Part shown: one piece after another, positions 21,884-33,330 of the stretch
Position numbering within the stretch: position 1 is the stretch's first letter
How the letters are laid out: each line of letters begins with the position of its first letter
Assembly (NCBI RefSeq): GCF_019320115.1
Contig: NC_089583.1
Coordinates: 83,407,928 to 83,471,927 of the forward strand
Direction: 5' to 3'
DNA from: Miscanthus floridulus
Lineage: Eukaryota > Streptophyta > Magnoliopsida > Poales > Poaceae
DNA: 64,000 nucleotides
Notes under the pieces: generated by a model
Seen by the model: only the letters and a program-made list of their open reading frames with translations
What the model was told of the DNA's origin: nothing
Databases searched by the model: none
Position numbers and translations under genes: made by a program

Positions 21884-24586
21884 ATGGCAGACCCCGTACG
21901 ACCGCTGTGTCTTGGCACGGTGGTCTGGTTTGGGAGCCTGGAGTTCATGTCTCTAGGGCACGAGTACGACATGGTACTTCTCACACCCCGAGCCCCGCCT
22001 GCCGACGACGATGTCACGCACCGGCGGCCCAGGCGCAGGCGGCGCCTGGGTGGCCATTCTCGCCGCGCTCGCCAGGCACGACGCGAGCAGGGTCACCCCG
22101 ATGCCACGCAAACCCAGGGCGACTCGCCACTCTCCGCCGGCATCCCACGACCAGTTGTTGGCGCAGGGTCCCTGGTTGGGGATCTGTCTAGCCTAAGCCT
22201 GGACAAGGGAAAAACGCCAGTGGCACCCGGCGACGCCCCGACGTCAAGCTCTGCTCCACCACTCCCTAAGGAGCCAACTCCGGCAGAACAGAGCCCGACG
22301 ACGGCACTATCTCCATACCCCTTCGGGTTGAGAAATGCCGCCGCATCTTATGCTTACGCCTACGCTTCCGCTCACGCGGATCTCTCGGAGCGCCGCCAGC
22401 GCTTCGCTCTCAACTTCGACACCACCGCGTCGACCCACACCCATGCCGACTCCTTGGAGGAGGACGAGGCATGGGCTGGAGCGGATTTCTCCGACCCCCA
22501 CATCCAGAAGCTGGTCTACGCCGTAGTCCTGGCCCGGCGCAAGCTATGTTGCTACTTCGAGTCTCACCTAGTGACTGTGGTATCGTCTTTCCCCTTGGGA
22601 GAGATAGTCCATAACCGGGAGGCCTTAGGCACGATAGCCAAGTGGGCCATCGAGCTTATGGGGGAAACCTTGACTTTTGCGCCTCGGAAAGCGATTAAGT
22701 CTCAGGTCTTGGCCGATTTCGTGGCTGAGTGGACCGACACCCAATTACCACCTGCTCAAGTCCAGACAGAATGCTGGACCATGTACTTCGATGGGTCTCT
22801 GATGAAGACCGGGGCAAGCGCGGGACTCCTCTTCATCTCGCCCCTCGAAGTACACATGCGCTACATGGTGTGGCTCCACTTCGCCGCCTCCAACAACGTG
22901 GCCGAGTACGAGGCCCTCATCAATGGCTTGCAAGTCGCCATCAAACTTGGGGTATGGTGCCTCTACGTCCGGGGCGACTCACAGCTCGTCGTCGATCAAG
23001 TCATGAAGGAGTCTAATTGCCTCGACCCCAACATGGAGGCTTACTGCAAGTTGGTACGTCACCTAGAAGACAAGTTCGACGGTCTCGAACTAAACCACAT
23101 CGCGCGGAAGTACAACGAGGCCGCCGACGAACTGGCAAAGGTGGCCTCGGCACGGGCTTCGGTCCCCCCGAACATCTTTGCCAGGGACCTTCACAAACCC
23201 TCCATTGACTACACCTTGGTAACAGAGGAGGGCCCACCTATGGAATCCGCGGCGGGGCTCGACGCCCCCTCTACTGCCGAGACCCTCTCGACCAAGCTCG
23301 AGGTCATGGAAGTCAACACCGAGCCTCCGCAGACCGACCAGGACGTGGATTGGCGAATCCCGTTCCTCGACTGGCTTGATCGGGGGGAGCTTCCTAGTGA
23401 CAGGACCGAAGCCCGATGGCTTGCGCGCCGAGCCAAGACTTACGTCCTCTACAATGACGAATTGTACAGGCAAAGTCCCTCCGATGTCCTCCAACGATGT
23501 ATCACCACCGAGGCAGGCCGAGCCCTGGTTTGGGACTTGCACGCAGGGGCCTATGGGCACCATGCGACGCCTCAGACGCTCATAAGAAATGCTTTCTGCC
23601 AAGGGTTTTACTAGCCGACGGCGGTCGCCGACACCACCAAACTAGTACGCTCCTGCGAAGGATGTTAGTACTATGCTCGACAAACACATCTCCCGGCCCT
23701 GGCCCTCCAAACCATCCCCATCATGTGGTCGTTCGCCGTATGGGGGCTCGACATGGTCAGGCCTCTGCAAAAGGCCCCCGGGGGCTACACCCATCTACTG
23801 GTATCAATCGACAAGTTCTCCAAATGGATCGAGGCTCGTCCTATCAATCGAATCAAATCCGAGCAAGCAGTGTTGTTCTTCACTGATATTATCCACAGGT
23901 TTGGGGTTCCTAACACCATCATCCCCGACAACGGGACACAGTTCACCGGTAAAAAGTTCTTGATGTTTTGCGACGACCACCACATCCGTGTGGCCTGATC
24001 GGCCGTAGGACATCCAAGGACCAACGGCCAAGTAGAACGTGCCAACGGCATGATCCTACAAGGCCTCAAGCCAAGAATTTACAACCGGTTGAAGAAGTTT
24101 GGCAAGAAATGGCTCGTCGAACTCCCATCGGTCATCTGGAGCCTGAGGAACACTCCAAGCCGAGCCACGGGGTTCACACCTTTCTTCCTGGTCTATGGGG
24201 TCGAGGCCATCCTCCCCACTGACTTGGAATATGGTTCCCCAAGGCTACAAGCCTATAATGAACAAAGTAACCACACCACCCGAGAGGACGCCCTCGACCA
24301 ACTGGAGGAAGCCCGAGACATCGTGCTACTGCACTCGGCTAAATACCAGCAGACCCTACGGTGCTATCAGGCCCGGCACATCCGAGGCCGAGACTTGAAG
24401 GTAGGCGACCTGGTGTTGAGGCTAGCACAGAGCAACAAGGGCCGCCACAAGCTGACCCCGCCATGGGAAGGACCATACATCATCGCCCAAGTACTGAAGC
24501 CCGGGACCTACACGCTAGCCAATGAGAAGGGTGAAATCTTCACCAACGCTTGGAACATAGAACAGCTACGTCACTTTTATCCTTAA
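21884..24586 (+). pseudogene. Ty3/gypsy polyprotein remnant: gag start fused to RNase H and integrase
   Basis: One continuous frame from the ATG at 21884 to 24586 with three stops: TAG 23612-23614, TAG 23666-23668 and TGA 23996-23998. The first ~200 residues are a low-complexity gag N-terminus. At about 22490-22500 the sequence changes abruptly to the tail of the RT/RNase H region (phrases IVHNREALG and IKSQVLADFVAEWTD). A second RNase H follows, with MYFDGS, NNVAEYEALINGL, VRGDSQLVV and NEAADELAKVAS. The integrase has an HHCC-type zinc region, a catalytic core with VSIDKFSKW and IIPDNGTQF, and a C-terminal chromatin-side part ending FTNAWNIEQLRHFYP. The CA/NC zinc knuckle, protease and RT catalytic motifs are absent. 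The stops fall between the zinc region and core and after the second catalytic Asp. Confidence 0.9.
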
Positions 24587-24589
24587 AAT

Positions 24590-25153
24590 TCCAAGCATTG
24601 TATATATTTTTTCTTGGAATACAATTGAAACCCGTTTTTAGTTGTTCTAATTTCTCGAGAAGTTCCCCGAGCCTATCGTTGGTCTCGGCAATATGATGAC
24701 ACTGTAAGGGAGACTCAGCTCTGCCTCCGTAGAACCAAATCTCCCTCGGGGGCTAGAGGGGGGATTCCCCCTAAAGTCCCACGTGCCATTTTTTAGTCGT
24801 CCATCGAAAAAATTCCTACGCCAAACCCTCTAGCATGCTCTGACGAATCGGTTGCGGAAAACCCAAGGACCAAAAGCCCGACTCAGGGCCAGAAGGTCGG
24901 TTGAGTCACGAGACAGCCTAAGCCTCTAGGCTACGGCGCTCCCTCACCACTTTTCGCCCAGGGGACGACTTAGGCTCCAAAGAGGTTTTTTGCAAAGAAA
25001 TCAGATCGGAGACAACAAGAGGGCAGAGGCTCGGAAATACAAGACAAACGATTAAAGAAACACGAGTACTTTAAAAAGAAAGGCCTCGACGGCCACTAGC
25101 GTTACGATACAAATCTAATTCCTACTCTATTTACATGGCCACTTGGGCCTAGG
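24590..25153. other. Spacer between sense and antisense genes of the retrotransposon
   Basis: AT-rich start (ATATATTTTTTCTTGG) then GC-rich sequence with the phrase CTCGGGGGCTAGAGG, similar to the polypurine-like repeats seen further right. It may hold terminators for the two convergent genes. No coding sequence seen. Confidence 0.4.
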
Positions 25154-28100
25154 TCAAGGCTTAGCACCTTCGGCATTGGCAGACAGCGAGGGAGGGACCA
25201 CCTCCTTTTCAAACAACGTTGCCAGCACGGTGCCAGGGCCTTTCGCCACCTCCAACAGCTTCGTCACCACCTCATCGGTCTCATCGTCATCATCGGGCAA
25301 GACGTAGCCATCGCTGATGGCTTGAAGGTCGACACCAATGTAGTGCGAGGCGATGACGGCCAGTGCGCGCTTGACGCCCGTGTGCAGCGCTCCTCGGAGC
25401 CGCTCACACACTTGACCTCTTAGTGCAGTCAGACGGCTCCCAAGGGAGCTGCCTGACTGAACCCCCTTGACCACTAGGGCATCATAGGCGGCACAGGCGG
25501 CACTCTTCAGCGCCTCGTGCTCCCCGATCTCGGTCTCGAGCACCGTCTGCACCGCGCTGGAAGCCTCAGCTGCCCGAGTAACATCCGCCTCTGACTCCGC
25601 ACCACGGAAAATGGAACGAGGTTAAGCGAGGGAAAAAACAACCTAAATTAGGGGCGGAAGCCTATGGAACTCACCCTTGGCCTTCTGCTCCTAGCGTCGG
25701 GTCTCAACCTGACAGGCCTCGGCTTTCTCCTTCCAGCGTAGGGCCTCGGCCTAGGAAGCCTCGGCCTTCTCCTTTAGGCGCTGGGCCTCGACTCGAGAAG
25801 CCTCGGCCGCCCTAGAAGCTTCACTCCCCAGCTCTGCATCACACAAGGAAGTTAGGGAACGAACATAAGGAAAAGAAAATAAAACGAGGGGACTAGGACT
25901 CACCCTCGGCCGTCCCCCTCCAAACCACAGCCTCGGTTCGTGAGGCCTTAGCTGTTGCAAGGGCCTCATCCAAAGCACCTTTTGTCAGCTGGTGCGCATT
26001 CTGTTCCGCCCCTAGCTGCCTAGCAAGAGCCGTGGCCAAGGCCGTAGCTTCTACGGCTCGAGCCCTGAAGGCATCCCGATCACTGGCCGTGCGGGTGAGC
26101 TCCTTATCCAACTCCTTGACCCGCACCGCCAGAGGGGCGAGCTGCTCCTAGGCCATGGCCACCTCGACCTTCGCGTCGGCACAACAAAGGCAGAGGTCCT
26201 CCACCTCTGCGCTCCGTGCCGACAGGAGCTCGTTGGTGCTGGCAAGAAGGCCCTTCTGCCGCTGAAGCTGGTCCCAGACATCCCTCTCCTGGTGGAGGAA
26301 GACCGACTTCCCAAGAGATCGAGTCTCGAGCTCCTGGGGGAAATAGAACAGGGGTCAATCCCTACAGAGAAAGCTCGGAAAAAGACCACCGCATGGGAAA
26401 AGAAAGCACGAACCTGGACAACTCCGGGCAAATCGTTGGCCACCATGGACAGCGCCGTCCGTAGAGACCGCTCCGCCAGCTGGTGGTACTGCTCGAACGT
26501 GTCCCAGCGACTGCCCTTGGTCGCGTCCTCGAGGGCAAACAGAGGCTCTGCCTCAGGATCATCCCGGATTTGCCACAGGACACGCGGGTGGTTCCACCCA
26601 CGGGGTTCGGGTCGCACCCACACGAGGGCTGAGCTTCCCTCGCCCGGAGTTGGAACCGGCTGTTCCACGACACTGGCCGCCTCGACGCCGGCCATCTCTA
26701 GCACCCAAGAAGTATCATCGAAGGAGATTGGAAGAATCTCCACCTCCTGGGCGCTCTCTCGCAATGGCGGCGGGCCCTGAACCAAGGGTGCCGCCAAGGC
26801 CTTTGCCGCCTTCATCTCCATTTCCTGGGCTGGCAGCCCCACCATGATCGCGTCAGCGTCAGTGGCCCCAGGGGCTCTGGCCTTTGCCATCGTGGCCTCA
26901 GCGGCCGCGAGGGCCTCGATGCCCGCCGCAGCGGCCTCGATGGTCCCGGGTGCCGCAGTCTCCGTCGCCCCGGCCTATGAAACCCTGGGGACCTCGGTCT
27001 CGGTGGTCTCAGCAGCTAAGGGAACCTCAGCCGCATCTGACCCACGAGCCTCGCCATCACAGGGCGGAGGCGCTACCTCCCCTTCCTATGTTAGGGCCGC
27101 CTCGGTAGCCCGTCCTGGAGTGGCCGGCTCCTTCGGGTCGGCCCTCGCCGATGCCACGCCACGATGCAAGGCGGCTTGCGCCTCCACCACCCAGTGGGCA
27201 GTGGAGCCAGGGTTAACCTTGAGCGCTTTGAGGGGCGCCAAGGTAGGCACCTCCGCAGGTCGCTTCCGACTAAGGACAAGACGATCACAGGGTCAGTACA
27301 AGACAAAAGAACGAACGGAAGGCACTGCGACCCCACCAAAAATACACCTACCTCGAGCGGGGCGGCAACCGCTTCGCCACAGCGACCCTCATCCACAAAG
27401 GCGGCGGCGGCGGCAGAGGCATCGCCTCCGTGTCCATCGGCACCGGTTGGTCCTCAACAGACCCTGGCGCCCCCTTGGTCCTCTGCGGGGGCAGTTGCGT
27501 CACCTCCGCCACCACTTGTTCCACCGCCGCCGCCGAGCCCACCGGGCTGACGGTGCGTTTGCACAACGCTCGCGCCTCGGGCGTGTCAGCCTCAGCCCCG
27601 GAGCGGGCAATTACCGACCCCGGGTCCGCTCCTCCTCCTCCCGGGAGTGCCGGGCTGCTTGCCAATGCCCCGGGCACCACCTCCACTATGTCAGGGAGAT
27701 GGTCCAGGGGACCTCGCCCCACCTCGCCCTCGTCATCCCTATCCGAGGCCTCCGTCGATAGTGACGGCGATGGGGATTCCTCCAACGGGAGACCATCCTT
27801 CCTTTGTTGACGGCGGCGCTTGTCCAGCTCCTCGCGTGCGAGGATCTTCTTCGTGCGCTTCGCTGCTTTAGCATCTTTCCATTTTTTCTGCGCATCAGTG
27901 TGCGCCCGGTTGATTGCTCGCCGCCTCGCGTCCTCAGGAACGGGTGGCGGAGAGGAGCGCACGTCCCTCATCCCCTGCAGGAATGGCGAACGCGCATAAG
28001 GGAACAAGAAGTAAGAAGAAATAGAGGAGGCTCGGGGGCTACAGCGGCGCACGACTTACCAGCGAGAGGAACCCCTGCAACATTCGCATCGCGATGGGGG

Positions 28101-28977
28101 TCAAGTTGCCGCCCCTCAGCTTCGCCTCTACCATCTCCCCCACCTGACGAAGAATTTCCTCATCGGAAAGGGCGGAGGAGGACATCTAGATGCCCTCAAT
28201 GGGCTCACCCGGCCTCATCTCGAATAGCCACCGCCACCGAGCCATCAGCAGCAGCACCCTCCGGTGGTGGAGGGCAGCCATGACCACAGCCACGGTAAGG
28301 CCACGGCCCCGTAGCCTCTCCAGCCCCTCTAGAAGCGGCTGCAGCTTGGGTTGGTCGTCCCTCGGGACGCCATACTTCCACCTCTTCGGCCAGCTCCCCA
28401 CAATCCACCCAGTGTAGGGGGGAAGTCCTTCGTCATCATTGTGAAGGTAGAACTAGCTCGTGTACTATCGGCGATTGGATGACGCGAGCTGGGCCAGGAT
28501 GTAGAGGTGCTGGTGGTCCTAGCGCCCTTGGAGAGTGCAGCCGCTAGCCCTCATCGCTTTCCTCATGCCCAACGTGCCCGTCGGCTTAGTGGTGTGCCCC
28601 ACTCGAAAGAGATGGAGCCACAACTCCCAATGGGGAGCAATCCCCAAGTACCCCTCGCAGACGGCAACGAAGATGGCCGCCTATGCGATGGAGTTGGGGT
28701 TGAAGTTGTGGAGCTCCACGCCATAGTAGTGCGGGAGTGCCCGCATGAACCGATCCGTCGGGACACCGAGGCTGCGCTCATGAAAGGAGATGAAGCTCAT
28801 GACATAGCCGTTGTGAGGCCTTGGCTCTGGCTCACCGTACGGAGCAATCCACTCTGGCTTGTTGGGGTCCATCATCGGACGAAGGAGTCCGCCGTCGACG
28901 AGCGACTGGAGCGTCTCCATGGTAACGTTAGAAGGATCCCAAGGGTCCGCCTCGATGACAATGATGTCGCCGGCCAT
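25154..28977 (-). pseudogene. Antisense 'putative gypsy-type transposon' gene (PF04195-like)
   Basis: Reads opposite to the retrotransposon's own polyprotein. The likely start is MAGDIIVIEADPWDPS at 28977. The first exon (to about 28050) has the PF04195-type block with FISFHERSLGVPTDRFMRAL, LPPYTGWIVGSWPKRW and WLFEMRPGEP. A GT-AG intron is likely just after FLSL, and the next exon starts GMRDVRSSPPPVPEDARRR and ends near 27348 at a splice donor. Further exons give an Ala/Glu-rich, coiled-coil-like tail with KELDKELTRTASDRDAFRAR and end LSANAEGAKP at 25154. In exon 1 several stops interrupt the frame; all I could place are TAG at expected CAG or TGG positions. Antisense genes of this sort are known for Tat elements such as maize Grande; the function is unknown. 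Exact exon borders beyond the second are uncertain. Confidence 0.75.
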
Positions 28978-31061
28978 GAGTGCGGTGGAGGGATCAGATA
29001 CGGCAGTGAGTTTCTCTCTCTTTCTCACTCTCTCGCTCTTTCTCGCTTTCTCCCTGGCTCGCTCTTCTCCCTTCTTCTTCCCGGCACCCCCTGCTCTAGC
29101 GACGGCTCGATGGAGGCAGAGCTAACGCAGGCAAGGTAAGGTGAGGAGGGGTGAGACTCTTTGAGTATTTATGTAGGGTGAAGGCAAAACGGACGGGTGA
29201 TGAAATCGGGGAAGTTTCCCCTCGATCCGGCGCGGTTAACCACGATCCGATTTTACCGCGCACGTGCCCACTTCTTTCTCATTAATTGTGGGAACAGTTA
29301 CGTCCCATCCACCACATCGCGCTCGGCCACTACGGCAGCAGGTGTTGTTTCGCCTCCCCAGGAAACCGTCTCAAAAGGCGCGCCACCCGTTGCCGAGCCG
29401 ATGGGGAAGATATTCCCCCACCCTATTCCTTTCAGATGAAGGAACCGGGCTCTAAGCCTATTACGGTCTAGGGGTTTGAAGGCTGGGCCCCTAGGGGTTC
29501 GATAGCCACCCTAGGACAATAGAGTCAGGGATGACCGCGAGCGAGCCTATACGGGGCTGAGGCCCAAGCAAGCGAAACGCTTGGGACGCCCTAAGTCATG
29601 TCCGAGACCGGCAGGGAGGTCTCTGAATGGGATCCCACCATAGGGAGGCACCGAGCCACCGAGGCCTAGTGAATAGCCTCGGCACCCACTAGAGAAACCC
29701 TTCAGTACTTCTAGAGTGTGTCTCTGGACCGCTAGCCATCCCCTAGCGAACGGGGCACGGGCCTCCATTTGGACTTACCCGATAACAGCTCACCGGAAGT
29801 GCCAACGCTCGTGCCCACCGAGGGTAGCCTGGCATGTTCCACCCCTCCTTCCGAGCGAAAAGGAAGCATGAGGGTCGTGCAAAAAGGCCAGGGGAGCTCC
29901 TGACGGCCCTCTTGCTCTATGCGGAGGCTAAGGAGCCCTTCCTACAACCTCGCCGAGACCCCATGACTAAGGCTCACGCCCAAAGGGGCCTAGACAAACA
30001 AACCCTCACGCGCGAGGGGCGTATAAAAAGCCAGGGGAGCTCCCGACGGCCCTCTCGCTCCGTGTAGAGGCTAGGGGGCTCTTCCTGCAACCTTGCCAAG
30101 ACCCAGCGGCTCCGGCTCGCACCCGAATGGGCTCGGCAAACAAACCCTCCGTCCGAACAAAAAGGATATGTGAGGGTCGAACAAAAAAGCCAGGGGACCC
30201 CTGACCGCCCTCTTGCTTCGGTCGGAGGCTCGGGGGCTCCTCTTGCACCCAAGGCAAAGATAAACGATCTAAGCCCATGCTAGAAGTTTCGTTACGAATA
30301 CAATAAAGGGCACCGAGCCCGTTACGGTCTAGGGGTTCGAAGGCTGGGCCCCCTGAGGTTTCGACAGCCGCCCTAGGGCAACAGAGTCAGGGACGACTTT
30401 GGGCGAGCCTACGAATGGCCGAGGCCTGAGTGAACAGTCGCTCGGGGCATCCCAAGTCGTGTCCGAGACCGGTAGGGAGGTCTCCGAATGGGATCCCACC
30501 GTAGGGAGGCACCGAGCCACCAAGGCCCAGCGAACAGCCTCGACACCCACTAGAGAAACCATCTGGTACTCTTGGAGTGCGTGTCTGGACCGCTAGCCGT
30601 CCCCTAGCGAACGGAGCATGGGCCTCCACTCGGACTTACCCGATAACAGCTCACCGAAAGTGCCAACGCTCGTGCCCACCGAGGGTAGCCTGGTACATTC
30701 CACCCCTCCTTCCGAGTGAAAAGGAAGCGTGAGGGTCGTACAAGAAGCTAGGAGAACCCCTGACGGACCTCTCGCTCCATGCGGAGGCTAGGGGGCTCTT
30801 CCTGCAACCTCGCCGAGACCCCCGCGACCCAAACTCGCACTTATGGGCTCGGCAAATGCGATAAAAACTCCTCACTCAAACACGAAAACGAAAAAAGCGC
30901 CTGGAGGAGTTACTCCACTCCTCCAGGGCCTCGGGGGCTACACCCGGCGGGTGCGCTCGCGCGCACCCACCAAAACCTCAAGAAGCAAAACACAATCCCT
31001 ACGAGAGCAGCTGCAAGCCAAGTCTCGACAAACCCTCAGGGAGAGTGCACCCACTCCCCCT
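28978..31061. other. Retrotransposon 3' internal region, non-coding and repeat-rich
   Basis: The part 28978-29460 is probably the promoter/leader of the antisense gene, with a pyrimidine-rich CTCTCTCTTTCTC stretch at about 29012-29050. From 29461 onward it is made of direct repeats (see separate entry). No coding sequence is supported. Confidence 0.5.
29461..30831 (+). repeat. Direct repeats with 861-bp offset and ~150-bp subrepeats
   Basis: About 510 bases from 29461 (TTACGGTCTAGGGG...) recur from 30322 at a constant offset of 861. A shorter motif beginning GAGGGTCGTGCAAAAAGGCC and ending in GCGGAGGCTAGGGGGCTCTT variants occurs four times, starting near 29870, 30014, 30172 and 30731. Each unit ends in a polypurine-like GGAGGCTNGGGGGCT, resembling the true polypurine tract before the 3' LTR. 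Confidence 0.8.
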
Positions 31062-31077
31062 GAGGCTCGGGGGCTAC
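31062..31077 (+). promoter_or_regulatory. Retrotransposon polypurine tract
   Basis: GAGGCTCGGGGGCTAC lies directly against the 3' LTR start TGTCGG, where the plus-strand DNA primer forms in LTR retrotransposons. Confidence 0.75.
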
Positions 31078-32395
31078 TGTCGGGTACCACAAAACGGGGT
31101 ACCCCGAGCACACACCAAAAGGGGCACTCAAATCCCATCAACAACAAAGCTAGAGGGTAAACCATGGGCTCACCACCAGCCCTGTTCGAGCCCACCAGGC
31201 TCTCCACCTCGCCTCGAGCCTCGCACGGGAGGTCTCGGCGCCCTGACGCAATCTCCACCTTGCGCGAGGCCTCTCGCAAGAGGTCTCGGCAAGGAGCCCA
31301 ATCTCCGTCTCGCCCGAGGCCCCGTGCGAACAGCCTCGAATAAGAAAGCTATTCTCCGTATCACTCGAGGCCGGCTTGTCAACAACCCGTCACTTCCGCC
31401 TCGACCGGTCTTCCCGACAGCATGTCATGTCCCATTAATACGTCAACCACTCCCGCAATCTCAGTCGGACGACGGCTCGACATCGCATAGTGGCCGACGG
31501 GACATGAGGTCGCATCAGCGCCATACCGGCTGAGACAGGGCATGGCGGGGATTACCGGCAACTGTATTCTGACGCTATGCCCACGATCAGCGCCCGCACT
31601 ACACTGTGCCCCGCGATCCCCGTCTCGAAAACAACATGACATGGGCAGCCTGGCCCGTGTCATCATCGCCTCCGAACCAGCACACCAGATCAACCGCTCC
31701 CTCCGGGCCTCGACACTCTGCACCAGGGTCTCGGCTATCTCGGGATTCGCGTCTGCCGAGACCCCCGCCGCGGTTCGACCTCGGCACCGACCGAGCCTCG
31801 GCCTCGCGCACAGTCTATCCACAATGACCTGCACGCTGACCGCTGCACCCGCTCTGAGGCAGCCCTAGAGCTCCCATGACGCACAGGATTGGATGTGACC
31901 AGCACGCCGCCCCAGTGCTCCAAGGACGGACCACTCCGATGACTACGCCGCCATAGGAACAGGCTACAGGGTTCGGACACGCCGCCTCTGTTCGCACGAC
32001 ATCGTATAGTTAGCATATGTACTACCCTTGTCCTCCCTTCAAACTATAAAAGGAAAGGACTTGGGCCATTTTAGGGGGGGGGGAGACAGGTTCTCACGAA
32101 GAGCAACACTCTGTAACACGCACACTTCCTTGCCGCTTGAGGGCAACGTTTCAAGCGGCCCGCATCACTCCCCGCCGAGACCTGGGACTGGCTCCCTCTC
32201 TCACCTAGCTTGTAACCCCCTACTACAAGCACTTCGGTGCAAGGAATACAAGATCAATCTCCCAAACTGGACGTAGGGCTCGAATTGCCCGAACTAGTAT
32301 AAACCTTGTGTCTCTTTGCATCACTATCTGGAATCGGGAACACGCAGGACAAATTCACTAGTTGGTTAAGGAATCCCCGGTCCAAAACACCGACA
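31078..32395 (+). repeat. 3' LTR
   Basis: 1,318 bp, the same ends as the 5' LTR and a TATA box at 32045. It is one base shorter and a few percent different, so the insertion is not very recent. Confidence 0.95.
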
Positions 32396-32462
32396 AACTG
32401 TTTTGTTGTGAGAGAAAAAATACAGTAGATTCTAGCTAATAAGTCGGCTGATAAGTTCAAGA
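32396..32462. mobile_element. Right half of the MITE split by the retrotransposon
   Basis: AACTGTTTTGTTGTGAGAGA...AGTCGGCTGATAAG completes the element whose left half ends at 20506. The joined order (TTGTTGTGAGAGAAAAA after a GTCGGC arm) matches the copy near 42893 (TTGTTATGAGAGAAAAAC). Confidence 0.6.
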
Positions 32463-33330
32463 GAGCATGCCTGTAGTCCGGTAGGGCTACACAGCTACTC
32501 CAATCTGACCATTTTTGCATCAGGATAGAGGGAGTGAGTGCTTCAGTCAATGCAGTTCGATCAAAACGTCCAACTGCATGGCCTACTCTAGTACCAATTG
32601 ATAATAATCGTGCATGGCATGCTTAACTGGTTTCTGCCAATTACAGGGAAAAACTAACGGCAGACCTATATACTATTTTTGTTTGTTTGTTTATAAAAGA
32701 GGTAGAACTGCCGGTACAATTACACATCTGAAATAATACACAGGAGCATGTATAGCTTTGCCTTTTGAGAATGTGATCTAATGCAGATTTTGTTTTTCGA
32801 AAGGTTCTGACACGACATGCGCATCCATGCATGACACAGCTACAGGCCAGGAAAAAAAAGTCGAGTTGAAAACTGCTGCATCATCCACACGGCGACTGAC
32901 AAACTTAATGATGTGCAAATGAGGCGCTTGGAGCTTAACGACGACGTTTCGATCGTGCCCCTGTCACACTCACCTGCCTCAGGATCGTGTTAGAGATTCA
33001 GATGCCTAAGCAAGGACTGACGACGTGACAACATGTTGACACATCAGTCACTGAGTGACCACTAATACGTACTCCGTACTATACATCTGTCTGCCCATCA
33101 GTCCATCATCAGTGCCCCGGTTCCCCTCTTTCATTCGCACAGAAGTCAAACCACAGCTTTCCCCCGATAATCCGGTGGCCATGGCCACACACAGTTTTGA
33201 AATGGCCCGTGTCAATAATTGCCTGCTCCCCGCGGGTAATAATCAGTAGGAGTAATTTCCCCTTCCCACTGGAGGGAAACCGACAAGGACGACAATTAAC
33301 GGGCATACAGGCAGACACTGGCACCACCGT
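32463..33330. other. Intergenic, no gene seen
   Basis: AT-rich spacer with no recognisable coding sequence or clear repeat ends on either strand. Confidence 0.4.

Larger units (their letters stand above)
20507..32395 (+). mobile_element. Tat-lineage Ty3/gypsy LTR retrotransposon, internally deleted
   Basis: An 11,889-bp element bounded by two LTRs that begin TGTCGGGTACC and end ACACCGACA. The flanking 5-mers AGCTG and AACTG are a target duplication with one mismatch. In order it holds: 5' LTR, primer-binding site, a gag-start/RNase H/integrase frame, an antisense multi-exon gene, a repeat-rich region, polypurine tract and 3' LTR. The extra RNase H, the antisense gene and the overall size are features of the Tat lineage (Grande, RIRE2, Retrosor-like). 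Capsid and nucleocapsid, protease and most of the RT are missing, and the integrase has stop codons, so it cannot move on its own. It would depend on proteins from intact relatives. Confidence 0.92.

Noticed and set aside
23996..23998. TGA in integrase considered as selenocysteine or programmed readthrough
   Set aside because: The position fits a Trp codon changed by one base, and two ambers upstream already break the frame; decay is simpler.
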